DNA from: Clostridia bacterium
GTDB lineage: Bacteria; Bacillota; Clostridia; Christensenellales; Aristaeellaceae
Direction: 5' to 3'
Length of the DNA stretch: 35,393 nt
Assembly: GCA_017395685.1 (NCBI GenBank)
Contig: JAFQOD010000038.1
Coordinates: 1-35,393 of the forward strand
Below the pieces are notes generated by a model, which made no database searches, had not been told where the DNA came from, and saw only the letters and a list, made by a program, of their open reading frames with translations. Positions 15,352 to 23,863 of this stretch are shown here, piece by piece; the first letter of the stretch is position 1; the number at the start of each line of letters is the position of its first letter. A program made the translations under genes and the position numbers.

Positions 15352-17775
15352 TTATTTTACTACGATATTCAGCAGCCGTCCGGGAACGAAGATGACCTTC
15401 ACGATCTGCTTATCGCCCACGATGGCCTGCACCTGGGGCAGCTTGGGCAGCTCTTCCTGGGCGGATTCACGGGTGGTGGCGGTGGGGATCATCAGCTTGC
15501 CCCGCACCTTGCCGTTCACCTGCACTGCGATTTCCACTTCATCCCGGGTAAGGGAATTTTCATCATACTGGGGCCAGCTCTGCTGATAGACGGCGCCGCC
15601 GAAGCCCTGATTTTCCCAGATTTCTTCGCAGATATGGGGGGCCACGGGGCTGAGCAGCAGCAGCAGCGCCTTATATTCGCCCACCGTTACGCTGCCCTTC
15701 TGATAGAATTCATTCACCAGGCTCATCATCTGGGCGATGGCGGTATTGAATTTCATGGCCTCGAAATCGTCGGATACCTTCTTGATGGTCTGGTGCATGG
15801 ATACCTTCAGATCCTGGCTGAAGGCGTCCCCGCAATCGCCCTGCACCAGCATTTCCTGCACGCGCCATACGCGGTCCAGGAATTTGCGGCAGCCACGGGC
15901 GCCGTTGGTGCTCCACGGAATGGCCTGATCGAAAGCACCCATGAACATTTCATACATGCGGAAGGCGTCGGCGCCGATTTCGGCAATGATTTCATCGGGG
16001 TTTTCCACGTTGCCGCGGCTCTTGCTCATCTTTTCCCCGTCGGCGCCCAGGATCATGCCCTGAGCAGTGCGCTTCATATAGGGTTCGGGGCAGCTGACTT
16101 CGCCGATATCATAGAGGAACTGATGCCAGAAGCGGCTGTACAGAAGATGGCGGGTAACATGCTCCATGCCGCCGTTGTACCAATCCACGGGCATCCAGTA
16201 ATCCAGGGCTTCCTTGCTGGCGAAGGCCTCTGCATTATGGGGATCGCAGTAGCGCAGGAAATACCAGGAAGAGCCGGCCCACTGGGGCATGGTATCGGTT
16301 TCCCGCTGGGCGGGGGCGCCGCACTTGGGGCAAACGCAATTGACGAAGGATTCGATCCGGGCCAGGGGGGATTTGCCGTCGGTACCGGGCTGGAAATCCT
16401 CCACCTCGGGCAGCCTCAGGGGCAGTTCCTCATAGGGAACGGGCACCACGCCGCAATGGGGGCAATGGATCAGCGGGATGGGCTCGCCCCAGTAGCGCTG
16501 GCGGTTGAAGGCCCAATCCTTCATCTTATACTGGACGCCGGCCTTGCCGATGCCCTTCTTTTCGATTTCTTCCAGCACCCGGGCGATGGAATCCTTCTTA
16601 TTGGTATAGCCGTTGAGGAAATCGGAATTGACCATTTCGCCGTCGCCGGTATAGGCTTCCTTTTCGATATCGCCGCCCTTGATGACCTCCACGATATCGA
16701 TGCCGAATTTCTTTGCAAATTCCCAGTCACGCTGGTCATGGGCGGGCACGGCCATGATGGCACCGGTGCCGTAGCCCATCATCACGTAGTCGGAAATGAA
16801 AATGGGCACATTCTTGCCGGTGAGGGGGTTCACGGCGGAAATGCCTTCGATCTTCAGGCCGGTCTTTTCCTTGACCAGCTGGGTGCGCTCAAATTCGGTC
16901 TTCTTGGCGCATTCTTCCCGATAGGCAAGGATGGCGTCCATATTGCCGATCTGCTGGGCATATTTATCGATCAGGGGATGTTCGGGGGCCATGACCATGA
17001 AGGTGACGCCGAACAGGGTATCCGGCCGGGTGGTATAGATTTCCACCTTTTCATCCACGCAGTTCAACTGGAAATTGACGAAGGCGCCGGTGGATTTTCC
17101 GATCCAGTTCACCTGCTGCTGCTTGATATTTTCGGGATATTCCACCTTCTCCAGGCCCTGGAGCAGCTTATCGGCATACTTGGTGATGCGTAAGTACCAT
17201 ACATCCTTGGGCAGCTGCACCACATCCCCGTGGCAGATATCGCATTTGCCGCCCTGGCTGTCTTCATTGGAGAGGACCACCTTGCAGCTGGGGCAGTAGT
17301 TTACCAGGGTCTTATCCCGGAAAACCATGCCGTGCTCAAAGAGCTTTAAGAAGATCCACTGGGTCCACTTATAATAGTTGGGATCGGTGGTATCCACTTC
17401 ACGGCTGTAATCGAAGGAGAAGCCGATCTTCTTGAGCTGTTCCCGGAAATGATCCACATTTTTCTTGGTGACCACGGCGGGATGCACGTTATTTTTGATG
17501 GCGAAGTTTTCGGTGGGCAGGCCGAAGGCGTCCCAGCCGATGGGGAAGAGCACATTATAGCCCTGCATCCTACGCTTGCGGGAAATGATATCCATGGCGG
17601 TGTTGGAGCGGGGATGGCCCACGTGGAGCCCTGCACCGGAGGGATAGGGGAATTCGATCAGGGCGAAAAACTTCGGCTTGCTGTGATCGTCGGATGCGGC
17701 AAAGGCCTGCTTTTCTTCCCAGAATTTTTGCCATTTGGGCTCGATTTGCGCCGGGTTATAGGCTTTCAGTTCCAT
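15352..17775 (-). CDS. leuS: Leucyl-tRNA synthetase
   Basis: 807 residues, class Ia synthetase charging tRNA-Leu in the cytoplasm. The start is the ATG at 17775 (MELKAYNPAQIEPKWQKFW), with AGGAGG upstream and immediately downstream of the T-box; longer in-frame sequence lies inside the leader. Motifs: HIGH-equivalent GLHVGHPRSNTAMD near residues 41-54; zinc-type cysteine pairs YCPSCKVVL and KCDICHGD; an editing (CP1) domain with TTRPDTLFGVTFMV; KMSKS in GADGEKMSKSRGN; and a C-terminal anticodon and tail region ending VKVIFVPGRLLNIVVK. Length is normal for bacterial LeuRS. Expression is expected to respond to uncharged tRNA-Leu through the T-box. Confidence 0.97.
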   Translation of the reverse strand: MELKAYNPAQIEPKWQKFWEEKQAFAASDDHSKPKFFALIEFPYPSGAGLHVGHPRSNTAMDIISRKRRMQGYNVLFPIGWDAFGLPTENFAIKNNVHPAVVTKKNVDHFREQLKKIGFSFDYSREVDTTDPNYYKWTQWIFLKLFEHGMVFRDKTLVNYCPSCKVVLSNEDSQGGKCDICHGDVVQLPKDVWYLRITKYADKLLQGLEKVEYPENIKQQQVNWIGKSTGAFVNFQLNCVDEKVEIYTTRPDTLFGVTFMVMAPEHPLIDKYAQQIGNMDAILAYREECAKKTEFERTQLVKEKTGLKIEGISAVNPLTGKNVPIFISDYVMMGYGTGAIMAVPAHDQRDWEFAKKFGIDIVEVIKGGDIEKEAYTGDGEMVNSDFLNGYTNKKDSIARVLEEIEKKGIGKAGVQYKMKDWAFNRQRYWGEPIPLIHCPHCGVVPVPYEELPLRLPEVEDFQPGTDGKSPLARIESFVNCVCPKCGAPAQRETDTMPQWAGSSWYFLRYCDPHNAEAFASKEALDYWMPVDWYNGGMEHVTRHLLYSRFWHQFLYDIGEVSCPEPYMKRTAQGMILGADGEKMSKSRGNVENPDEIIAEIGADAFRMYEMFMGAFDQAIPWSTNGARGCRKFLDRVWRVQEMLVQGDCGDAFSQDLKVSMHQTIKKVSDDFEAMKFNTAIAQMMSLVNEFYQKGSVTVGEYKALLLLLSPVAPHICEEIWENQGFGGAVYQQSWPQYDENSLTRDEVEIAVQVNGKVRGKLMIPTATTRESAQEELPKLPQVQAIVGDKQIVKVIFVPGRLLNIVVK

Positions 17776-17825
17776 GGGGCGGATCCTCCTTTTTTTCAGG
17801 GAAAATGATGGTGGCATTTGCGGGA

Positions 17826-18056
17826 ACAAAAAAACTTCGCCCCTGCAAAACATGCAAAGACGAAGTGAAATCACTACTTCGCGGTACCACTCTGCTTGCC
17901 CGGAAGCCGGGCCACTTTTGCGCGTAACGTGCGCCAATCGCCGGAAAACCGGTATCGCTCCCGGGCGAGCGGCCATTCCATCCCGTCCGCGCTTTCACCA
18001 GCCGCGCGGCTCTCTGCATCGGGAAAGGGGAAGGGCGTTCCCATTCATCACGATGA
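17826..18056 (-). promoter_or_regulatory. T-box leader controlling leuS
   Basis: The leader reads AGAGTGGTACCGCG on the minus strand (17893-17880), one base away from the T-box consensus that pairs with the acceptor end of uncharged tRNA. Upstream is a long stem I region containing AGAGAGC and GGTGAAAG elements. A leucine codon CTC at 17969-17967 is a candidate specifier, placed by analogy and not proven. Downstream is the attenuator hairpin (17834-17866). Uncharged tRNA-Leu would stabilise the antiterminator and switch on leuS. Confidence 0.9.
17828..17866 (-). terminator. T-box attenuator of leuS
   Basis: On the minus strand ACTTCG ... CGAAGT enclose a loop region with GCA repeats, and the hairpin is followed by seven T. 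It is the terminator that competes with the antiterminator of the T-box. Confidence 0.8.
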
Positions 18057-18061
18057 AAGAA

Positions 18062-18090
18062 ATTATATCATGTTTCCCCCGGAATGTAAA
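18062..18090 (-). promoter_or_regulatory. Promoter of the T-box-leuS transcript
   Basis: Minus strand TTTACA (18090-18085), 17-bp spacer, TATAAT (18067-18062); transcription starts near 18055. Confidence 0.7.
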
Positions 18091-18262
18091 GCGGGAAAAT
18101 TGGGGCATGGCATGAGAAAGAGGGGGAGGAACATCCCTCCGTCTGGATTTTCACTTGTCGCCAGCCTGTCGACCGGGGCGGGGAAATATCTGTTAAGATA
18201 TCCTTGCAAGGCGGGAACGCCGGATATGAAAAAGAAGAAGAAAAAGAAAGAGGGAACGAAAA

Positions 18263-18661
18263 ATGAGTACTACAAAATTTCTTGTGATTGTATTGGCTGC
18301 TGCTGTTGCTATTGGTTTTGCGGTAGGTGCCCTGGGCGGCGGGAATGATGATTTCAATCTGGAGTATGTATGCACCAGCGCCATGTTTTTCAGGGATACC
18401 CTCTATGTGGAGGGCTATATCCGCAATACCTCCAGCGATGAATATATCACCGGCATCAAGCAGGGATCGGTGGATCTGTATGATGATTACGGGCATCTGA
18501 TGGTCAGCGCCAATATCCCCGCCTCCGTCCGCAATCAATCCATCCCCGCCGGTGGCAGAATCAAGTTCAATTTCAATATCCCCTCCGGCAAATCCTATTT
18601 CACCAGCGTTCACGATATCAATTACGGCGTCAGCGGCGAATACAATTATACGGATTATTGA
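18263..18661 (+). CDS. Small exported or membrane-anchored protein, SLAP-like domain
   Basis: 132 residues. One N-terminal hydrophobic segment (KFLVIVLAAAVAIGFAVGA) acts as signal anchor or signal peptide. The beta-rich remainder, LYVEGYIRNTSSDEYI, GIKQGSVDLYDDYGH and IPAGGRIKFNFNIPSG, follows the pattern of SLAP/FxLYD-type extracytoplasmic domains: a strand describing added growth or novelty, an I--G-v-L-d--G core and an F-F end. The assignment is by pattern only. A GAAAGAGGGA ribosome site precedes the ATG. It stands alone between the leuS leader and a convergent terminator. Function unknown. Confidence 0.7.
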   Translation: MSTTKFLVIVLAAAVAIGFAVGALGGGNDDFNLEYVCTSAMFFRDTLYVEGYIRNTSSDEYITGIKQGSVDLYDDYGHLMVSANIPASVRNQSIPAGGRIKFNFNIPSGKSYFTSVHDINYGVSGEYNYTDY

Positions 18662-18734
18662 TGGCCGATGGCACGGCCTTTGATCCGGAAGATTGTTTCA
18701 GCAAAGAATTGAGGAAAAATAATTTGCATGGAAA

Positions 18735-18776
18735 AAAGGACTGTCACAGCTTGAAATGCTGTCACAGTCCTTTCTT
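18735..18776. terminator. Bidirectional terminator between the SLAP-like gene and pgcA
   Basis: AAAGGACTGTCACAGC pairs with GCTGTCACAGTCCTTT with a single C-C mismatch, loop TTGAAAT. There are A residues before and T residues after, so it can serve both convergent genes. Confidence 0.75.
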
Positions 18777-18824
18777 TGATTGTGTTTCGATGATTTATTC
18801 TCCCGCCTGTGGGAGGCGGTGATT

Positions 18825-20540
18825 TTATGCCAGCAGGGCCTTGGCGGCTTCGGCCATCTGGGCGTTGAAGGCATCGTTTTCTTCCGGGGTGGCGGCGCGG
18901 GTGGCCACATACAGCTTGATTTTGGGCTCGGTGCCGCTGGGACGGATGCATACCCAGTTGCCGCCCTCGATTTCAAAATAGAGCACGTTGGCCTTGGGGA
19001 AATCCATGGGCGCTTCCTTGCCGTCGGCAATGCGGATGGCGCGGGTGAAATCCCTGACGGCCAGCACCTTCTTGCCGCCCAGGCAGCAGGGAGGATTCTT
19101 CTGCAGATCAGCCATGATGGCCTTGATCTTATCGGCGCCGTCCTTGCCGGGCATGGTGACGGAGATGCCGGTTTCCTTGAAATAGCCGTATTTCTTATAC
19201 AGCCGCTGCAGGGCGTCATAGAGGGTTTCGCCCCGATCCATGCAGGCGCAGGCGGCCTCGCACAGCAGCAGGGATGCATTCACCCCATCCTTATCCCGTA
19301 CCCGGGTGCCGGAAAGATAGCCGAAGGATTCTTCAAAGCCGAACAGGAAGGTGTGATCGCCCGTTTCTTCAAACTGCTGGATCTTTTCACCGATGAATTT
19401 GAAGCCGGTGAGCACATCATACAGCTTCACCCCGTAATCATCGCAGATGGCCCGGGCAAGTTCGGTGGATACCACGGATTTGACCACGGCGCCGTTTGCA
19501 GGAAGATTTCCCTTTTCCTTCAGGGTGGAAAGGATATGATCCAGCATCAGGCAGGCAATCTGATTGCCGGTGAGGGAGCGGAATACGCCCTCCCCATCCT
19601 TGACCACGGTGCCAAGCCGGTCGCAGTCCGGATCGGTGCCGAAGCATACGGTGGCGCCCACCTGCTCAGCCAGCGGGATGGCCAGCTTGAAGGCGGCGGG
19701 ATCCTCGGGATTGGGGGCGGTAACGGTGGGGAAGCGGCCGTCGGGCTTTTCCTGCTCTTTAACGATCGTTACATTGGTGATGCCCAGCTCCTTGAGCAGG
19801 CGGCGCACCGGCACATTGCCGCTGCCGTGGAGGGGCGTATAGACGATATTCAGATCGCCGCCCCGCTTTTCCAGCAGCTCCGGCCGCAGGGACAGGCCCT
19901 TGACCATTTCGATGTAAGCGTCATCCACTTCCTTATTGCCCACATACTGAAGCAGGCCCTTTTCCAGGGCTTCCTTTTCATCCATGGGCAGGGCTTCTCC
20001 GTACTGGGTGGAGGCGATGAAGCCGGTGACGGCATCGGCGGTTTCGGGGGCAATCTGGGCGCCGTCGGCGCCGTAGACCTTGTAGCCGTTATACTGGGGG
20101 GGATTGTGACTGGCGGTGATGATGACGCCGGCGGCAGTGCCCAGATGGCGCACCGCAAAGGAAAGCACGGGCACGGGGCGCAAGGATTCAAACAGGTATG
20201 CCTTGATGCCGGCGGCGGCCAGGGTGAGGGCGGTTTCCTTGGCGAAAACATCGCTCTTGATGCGGCTGTCATAGGCAACCACAACGCCCTTTTCCTGCAG
20301 GCCCTGAGAAAGGATATACTTGGCCAGGCCCATGGTGGCACGGCGGATGACGTAGATATTCATCCGGTTCCTTCCCATGCCCAGCACGCCCCTCAGGCCG
20401 CCGGTGCCGAAGGCCAGATCCATGTAGAAACGATCCTCGATCTCTTTTTCGTCGCCCTGAATGGCGGTCAGCTCTGCCACGGCCTCTTCATCAGCGGCGA
20501 AGCGGGAAAGCCAAAGCTTGTATTCTTCCATATAGCCCAT
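18825..20540 (-). CDS. pgcA: Alpha-phosphoglucomutase / phosphomannomutase family
   Basis: 571 residues, the length of Bacillus PgcA-type phosphoglucomutases. It interconverts glucose 1-phosphate and glucose 6-phosphate, feeding cell-wall and glycolipid sugars. Active-site phosphoserine S144 in GVIITASHNPPQYNGYK; magnesium loop GTDPDCDRLG (D303, D305, D307); sugar-binding loop GFEESFGYLSG; phosphate-binding loop RPSGTEPKIKLY near the C-terminus. All four domains are complete. Start at 20540 (MGYMEEYKLW), with GGGGG about 9 nt upstream; ATG 20531 is a possible alternative. Its own promoter lies at 20613-20585, overlapping the end of the upstream Lgt-like gene. Confidence 0.95.
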   Translation of the reverse strand: MGYMEEYKLWLSRFAADEEAVAELTAIQGDEKEIEDRFYMDLAFGTGGLRGVLGMGRNRMNIYVIRRATMGLAKYILSQGLQEKGVVVAYDSRIKSDVFAKETALTLAAAGIKAYLFESLRPVPVLSFAVRHLGTAAGVIITASHNPPQYNGYKVYGADGAQIAPETADAVTGFIASTQYGEALPMDEKEALEKGLLQYVGNKEVDDAYIEMVKGLSLRPELLEKRGGDLNIVYTPLHGSGNVPVRRLLKELGITNVTIVKEQEKPDGRFPTVTAPNPEDPAAFKLAIPLAEQVGATVCFGTDPDCDRLGTVVKDGEGVFRSLTGNQIACLMLDHILSTLKEKGNLPANGAVVKSVVSTELARAICDDYGVKLYDVLTGFKFIGEKIQQFEETGDHTFLFGFEESFGYLSGTRVRDKDGVNASLLLCEAACACMDRGETLYDALQRLYKKYGYFKETGISVTMPGKDGADKIKAIMADLQKNPPCCLGGKKVLAVRDFTRAIRIADGKEAPMDFPKANVLYFEIEGGNWVCIRPSGTEPKIKLYVATRAATPEENDAFNAQMAEAAKALLA

Positions 20541-20584
20541 GATAAAAACCCCCTTATGGTGTTATTGATTTTTTCAGTGCCTTT

Positions 20585-20613
20585 ATTATACCGCAGCGGC
20601 CTTTTTTGCGCAA
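20585..20613 (-). promoter_or_regulatory. Promoter of pgcA
   Basis: Minus strand TTGCGC (20613-20608), 17-bp spacer, TATAAT (20590-20585); it overlaps the 3' end of the Lgt-like gene. Confidence 0.65.
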
Positions 20614-21710
20614 GAGCAACCAAGCCAAAGATATGCACAAATTGCCGCAATATAGACCAGATACAACCAAAGATCCCCGATGGAGGCCCTGTCCAGGGCG
20701 AATTCCAGGCCAATCACCGCACCGGACAGCAGCACGGATGCGCCCAGTGCCGGAATGATGCGCTTTGCCTTCCGGGCAAGATAAAGAAGGGCGGGCAGGG
20801 CAATGGCCATATCCAGCATCATTTCCACATGCACAAACCCCAGCAGCATATGCCCGTCCCGGCGCAGGCTTTCCATCAGGATCATGCCGCTGCCGTAGAG
20901 GAAGGCGGTAAGGGCAAAGGCGTGGCCCTGGGGCCGGCCCTTTTTCAGCAGCCGGGCGTGGAGGATCAGCAGGGATACCACAAACAGCATGAACAGCAGG
21001 GGCGTATTCAGCCGGCTGATATCATCCGCCTGCAGAGTGAGCAGGGGGATGGCGGCATCCATTTCCGGGCCAAAACCCATGCCGATTTCCTTGAGGGCAA
21101 AGGCGGTGAAGAAGGCAAAAATCAGCATGGGGCCGGCCAGCAGATCCAGCATTTTGCCGATGGAGGCCTTGCCGATCTTCGCCCCGATTACGCCGGCCAA
21201 GGCAACGGAGAAAAGGGCGCCGGTGAGGGCCAGGCCCCCTTCCCAGATTTTCAGCATGGCGGCGGGATTGCCGATATCCTTAAGGAAGAAAACAATGGCG
21301 GAAAGGCAGTATACCAGCCGGGCGCCCAGCATCCCCAGGGGCAGGGAAAGGCCGGCCGTCCACAGCAGGGCAGGCCGCAGGGCGGGATGGAATTTTGCCT
21401 GGGCCGCAAGCAATCCTGCGCCCAGCACAGCGCCGATCAGCAGATACAGGCCGTAAACAGAGAAGGAAAGGCCCTCTTCCGTTTCCGCAGGGGCTTCCTC
21501 CACCACGGGGGCAGGAACGCCGCCGCCCAGCAGCAGGGCCATCAGCTGGGCATCTGCGCCGGTGGCGGTCTGGGCCTGATCCTGGGCCTTCAGTTCGTAA
21601 TATTCCGTCACCTTTTCCGGCAGCATCTCCGAATGGGTGAACAGGAAGGGCATGGCGATCAGGCATGCCAGCGATACCAGGCACAAAAGGAGGAACAGGA
21701 TTTTTTTCAT
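20586..21710 (-). CDS. Divergent Lgt-like (prolipoprotein diacylglyceryl transferase family) membrane protein
   Basis: 374 residues with about ten hydrophobic segments. An N-terminal signal-like helix is followed by an extracytoplasmic stretch rich in Gln, Ala and Glu (about 26-80), absent from ordinary Lgt. The Lgt frame is recognisable in GMLGARLVYCLS (127-137) and KIWEGGLALTGAL (154-166), and later in MILMESLRRDGH. However, the catalytic histidine expected after IWEGG (usually FHGG) is missing, and the normal GRLGNFINGE signature is absent. It may therefore not be a working Lgt but a membrane protein of the same fold. It precedes pgcA on the same strand; its function is open. Confidence 0.7.
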   Translation of the reverse strand: MKKILFLLLCLVSLACLIAMPFLFTHSEMLPEKVTEYYELKAQDQAQTATGADAQLMALLLGGGVPAPVVEEAPAETEEGLSFSVYGLYLLIGAVLGAGLLAAQAKFHPALRPALLWTAGLSLPLGMLGARLVYCLSAIVFFLKDIGNPAAMLKIWEGGLALTGALFSVALAGVIGAKIGKASIGKMLDLLAGPMLIFAFFTAFALKEIGMGFGPEMDAAIPLLTLQADDISRLNTPLLFMLFVVSLLILHARLLKKGRPQGHAFALTAFLYGSGMILMESLRRDGHMLLGFVHVEMMLDMAIALPALLYLARKAKRIIPALGASVLLSGAVIGLEFALDRASIGDLWLYLVYIAAICAYLWLGCSCAKKAAAV

Positions 21711-21750
21711 GGGAGTTCAACCTCACTCTTAAAATCGTATGGCGAAAAAT

Positions 21751-21882
21751 AATTCGGAATGCGAAATTCGGAACTACAGTTTGTCAATCCATGTGATTCA
21801 TTTTCTTTATTGCTTTACAGAAAGAGCAATAAAGAAAACATATCACAAAGCACGCTATAATTTCGAATTCCGCATTCCGAAT
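21751..21882. repeat. MITE-like inverted-repeat element with internal hairpin
   Basis: AATTCGGAATGCGAAATTCG at 21751-21770 is the reverse complement, with one mismatch, of CGAATTCCGCATTCCGAAT at about 21864-21882. The enclosed segment holds a perfect 14-bp stem TTTTCTTTATTGCT / AGCAATAAAGAAAA (21801-21814 and 21825-21838). No open frame of note. It lies between the Lgt-like gene and the glycosidase gene. Confidence 0.7.
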
Positions 21883-21893
21883 GCTGCACTTAT

Positions 21894-22772
21894 TTACTTA
21901 TCGGGCACTGCCGTGGCAATATAGACGATATCGCTCTGCCCCCGCTCGGCGGAGGAATAATTGGAATCGTAATATTTGCCGTTGAAGAGCATGATGCAGG
22001 AATTGCCCCCGTCCAGGCAGTAGGCGGTCTGCACCCCTAATTCCTCCATAAACTTACCCATCTGATCGGTGGTGACGCCCTTGGAATGCTGCACCCGGCC
22101 TTCCGCCTCCACAAAGACGTATTCCAGGGGGCCCTTCTGGGCGATTACCATGCGGGGGGAACGCTCTGCGCTGTCAAAGCGGGTAAGATAGGTATCCGGG
22201 AGGGGCAGGGCCTTGCCGTCCTTGACGATGGCGGGGCCGAAGGTGAAGGCGTTTACGATGGTGCGGCCGGACTGCAGGAAATCCACCAGCTCCTGGGATT
22301 GGGTTTCACTGCCCAGGAATACATTCAGATTGCCCAGATCATCAATGACCAGCACATCCTTTTCCGGATTCAGGATGTAACGGAATACCTGGCCCTGACG
22401 GCAGATCAGGCCGTCCTTGCGCTGGGTATAGAAATCCCCGTTGATGGCCACCACCGCGTTCATCTTGCGGGCCATGCGGCCGGGCTTTTCGGCCACCACC
22501 TGATTGGGCTTGCCGGCGATGGCGGTGCGCAGCTGGGTGGGGGAGGCCACCTTGATCCAGGCGATATCATAGCGCACGCCGTCGATATCCCGCTTTTCCA
22601 TCTTTACGGAAAGGCTGGCGTCTTCATAGGAATCCTTGGTGAAGCCGTCAGGATTGGGCTTGTAGCCCCCGGAAAAATCGATGGGCAGGGAATATTCCGG
22701 GGCGGCGTCCTCCGCAAAGGCGAAGGGGATGATGGCTGACAGACACAGCAGCAGACAAAGTAATTTTTTCAT
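21894..22772 (-). CDS. Secreted phosphodiester glycosidase (NAGPA domain)
   Basis: 292 residues from the ATG at 22772, the start of a clear signal peptide (MKKLLCLLLCLSAIIPFAFA); the longer frame upstream crosses a repeat. The NAGPA fold motifs are present in order: VVAINGDFY, FGPAIVKDGK, SPRMVIAQKGPLEYVFVEAE and TAYCLDGGNSCIMLFNGK. Family members remove a sugar from phosphodiester-linked glycans and in bacteria are often envelope or exopolysaccharide enzymes. The metal-binding DGG motif is intact. It faces the same way as the Lgt-like gene but is separated from it by the element at 21751-21882, so cotranscription is uncertain. Confidence 0.85.
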   Translation of the reverse strand: MKKLLCLLLCLSAIIPFAFAEDAAPEYSLPIDFSGGYKPNPDGFTKDSYEDASLSVKMEKRDIDGVRYDIAWIKVASPTQLRTAIAGKPNQVVAEKPGRMARKMNAVVAINGDFYTQRKDGLICRQGQVFRYILNPEKDVLVIDDLGNLNVFLGSETQSQELVDFLQSGRTIVNAFTFGPAIVKDGKALPLPDTYLTRFDSAERSPRMVIAQKGPLEYVFVEAEGRVQHSKGVTTDQMGKFMEELGVQTAYCLDGGNSCIMLFNGKYYDSNYSSAERGQSDIVYIATAVPDK

Positions 22773-22790
22773 ATCAATACCTACTGTGAA

Positions 22791-22821
22791 ATTCGGAATT
22801 CGGAATGCGGAATTCGGAATT
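22791..22821. repeat. Solo GAATTCGGAATGCGG repeat
   Basis: Tandem ATTCGGA units (ATTCGGAATTCGGAATGCGG and further) lie 19 nt upstream of the glycosidase start. Same family as 2851-2875, 21751-21882 and 23864-24048. Confidence 0.7.
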
Positions 22822-22847
22822 AAGAGTGCAGAATTTGTTGGAGGGTA

Positions 22848-22905
22848 CTTATACCTCTCTTGTGTAAAAGGAGGTGGCATGAAGCGCCGGAGGGATTGTA
22901 TACCT
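22848..22905. repeat. Intergenic repeat of the GGAGGTGGCA...CGGAGGGATTGT type
   Basis: CCTCTCTTGTGTAAAAGGAG followed by GTGGCATGAAGCGCCGGAGGGATTGTATACC in pieces. From memory, closely related intergenic sequences (hairpin with a variable centre between GTGGCA and CGGAGGGA) are common in gut Clostridia. No gene is supported here. Confidence 0.45.
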
Positions 22906-22929
22906 TGCGATTTGATGCTGTTTTTCAGG

Positions 22930-23039
22930 CATCGCTGGGAAAACAGTTGATTTCCTGCTGCCAAGAAAAATCCAGAATCAGCTTTCTTGGAAGGGGTCTG
23001 GGGAAACCGTTCTTTGGCTACAAAGAATGGTTTCCCCAG
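22930..23039 (-). repeat. Composite hairpin repeat, copy D (after deoC)
   Basis: Minus-strand reading: a 19-bp stem opening CTGGGGAAACC, loop TAGC on that strand (22998-23039), then a conserved tail containing CCAAGAAAGCTGATTCTGGA and TTTTTCTTGG, ending TTTTCCCAGCGATG. It begins 24 nt after the deoC stop. The tail is shared with copies at 30764-30869 and 31420-31530; the stem sequence differs between copies but pairing is kept. Confidence 0.75.
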
Positions 23040-23063
23040 TATCTCCTCTCCGGTCTTCTCCCG

Positions 23064-23801
23064 TCAGTAGCTTCCGCCGGTGGTTTCCACGGGGGCCAGG
23101 GGCTCTTCAGAGAGGATGCCCTGGGCAAAGCGTGCCTTGGCCTCTTCCATGATCTTCTGGGTGGCGGATACGCCGCAGCGGACGGCGCCGGCCTTGCGGC
23201 AGGCAAGCACCATATCCAGGGTGCGGATGCCGCCGGAGGCCTTCACCCGGACAGCGGGGGATACGGCGGCGCGCATCAGGGCCACATCATGGATGGTGGC
23301 GCCGGCGGAGCCGTAGCCGGTGGAGGTCTTCACAAAATCAGCGCCGGCAGCCTCGGACAGGCGGCAGGCCAGCTTCTTCTGTTCATCATTGAGATAGCAG
23401 GTTTCCAGGATGACCTTCAGGATGGCGTCCCGGTCATGGGCGGCCTTGGCCAGCTTGGCGATTTCATCCTGCACATAAGTCTCATTGCCCTTGAGCATTT
23501 CGCCGATATTCAGCACCATATCCAGCTCCCGGCAGCCGTCATCCAGGGCACGCTGAGCCTCAAATACCTTGACGGAGGTGTGATGGGCGCCGTGGGGGAA
23601 GCCGATGACCGTGCAGGGGAGCACATCGCTGCCCTTCAGGCACTTCACCACCAGGGGCATATCATAGGGCCGGGCGCAGACGGTGGCCGCGCCGTATTCC
23701 AGGGCGATATCGCAGCCTTTCTTGATATCATCGGGGGTGAGGAAGGGCTGCAGGGTGGAATGATCCAGCATCTTGGCGATGTCGCGGAGCGTGATGGACA
23801 T
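23064..23801 (-). CDS. deoC: Deoxyribose-phosphate aldolase
   Basis: 245 residues. Class I aldolase cleaving 2-deoxyribose 5-phosphate to glyceraldehyde 3-phosphate and acetaldehyde, used to salvage deoxynucleosides. Schiff-base lysine K158 in ADFVKTSTGYGSAGAT; second active-site lysine K187 in VKASGGIRT; the opening KMLDHSTLQPFLTPDDI and ELDMVLNIG are the usual DeoC signatures. Length is normal. AGGAGG lies about 9 nt before the ATG. No other deo gene is adjacent. A long hairpin (22998-23039) follows the stop codon and may end the transcript. Confidence 0.95.
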   Translation of the reverse strand: MSITLRDIAKMLDHSTLQPFLTPDDIKKGCDIALEYGAATVCARPYDMPLVVKCLKGSDVLPCTVIGFPHGAHHTSVKVFEAQRALDDGCRELDMVLNIGEMLKGNETYVQDEIAKLAKAAHDRDAILKVILETCYLNDEQKKLACRLSEAAGADFVKTSTGYGSAGATIHDVALMRAAVSPAVRVKASGGIRTLDMVLACRKAGAVRCGVSATQKIMEEAKARFAQGILSEEPLAPVETTGGSY

Positions 23802-23863
23802 GGAAATGGCCTCCTTTTGTTGTGGTGTGTTGCAGTATTCAGGGATGATTCGGAAACTGAGTA

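Noticed and set aside
15310-17193. 627-codon open frame opposite leuS
   Set aside because: Shadow of the leuS reading frame; histidine- and glycine-rich low-complexity translation, no ribosome site.
18226-18348. Short frame beginning MKKKKKKKEG before the SLAP-like gene
   Set aside because: It arises from the A/G-rich ribosome region and overlaps the real start at 18263 in another frame.
18780-21752. 990-codon open frame on the plus strand
   Set aside because: It is antisense to pgcA and the Lgt-like gene, both with clear motifs and ribosome sites. High GC codon use leaves few stops in the opposite strand. The predicted protein has no known motif.
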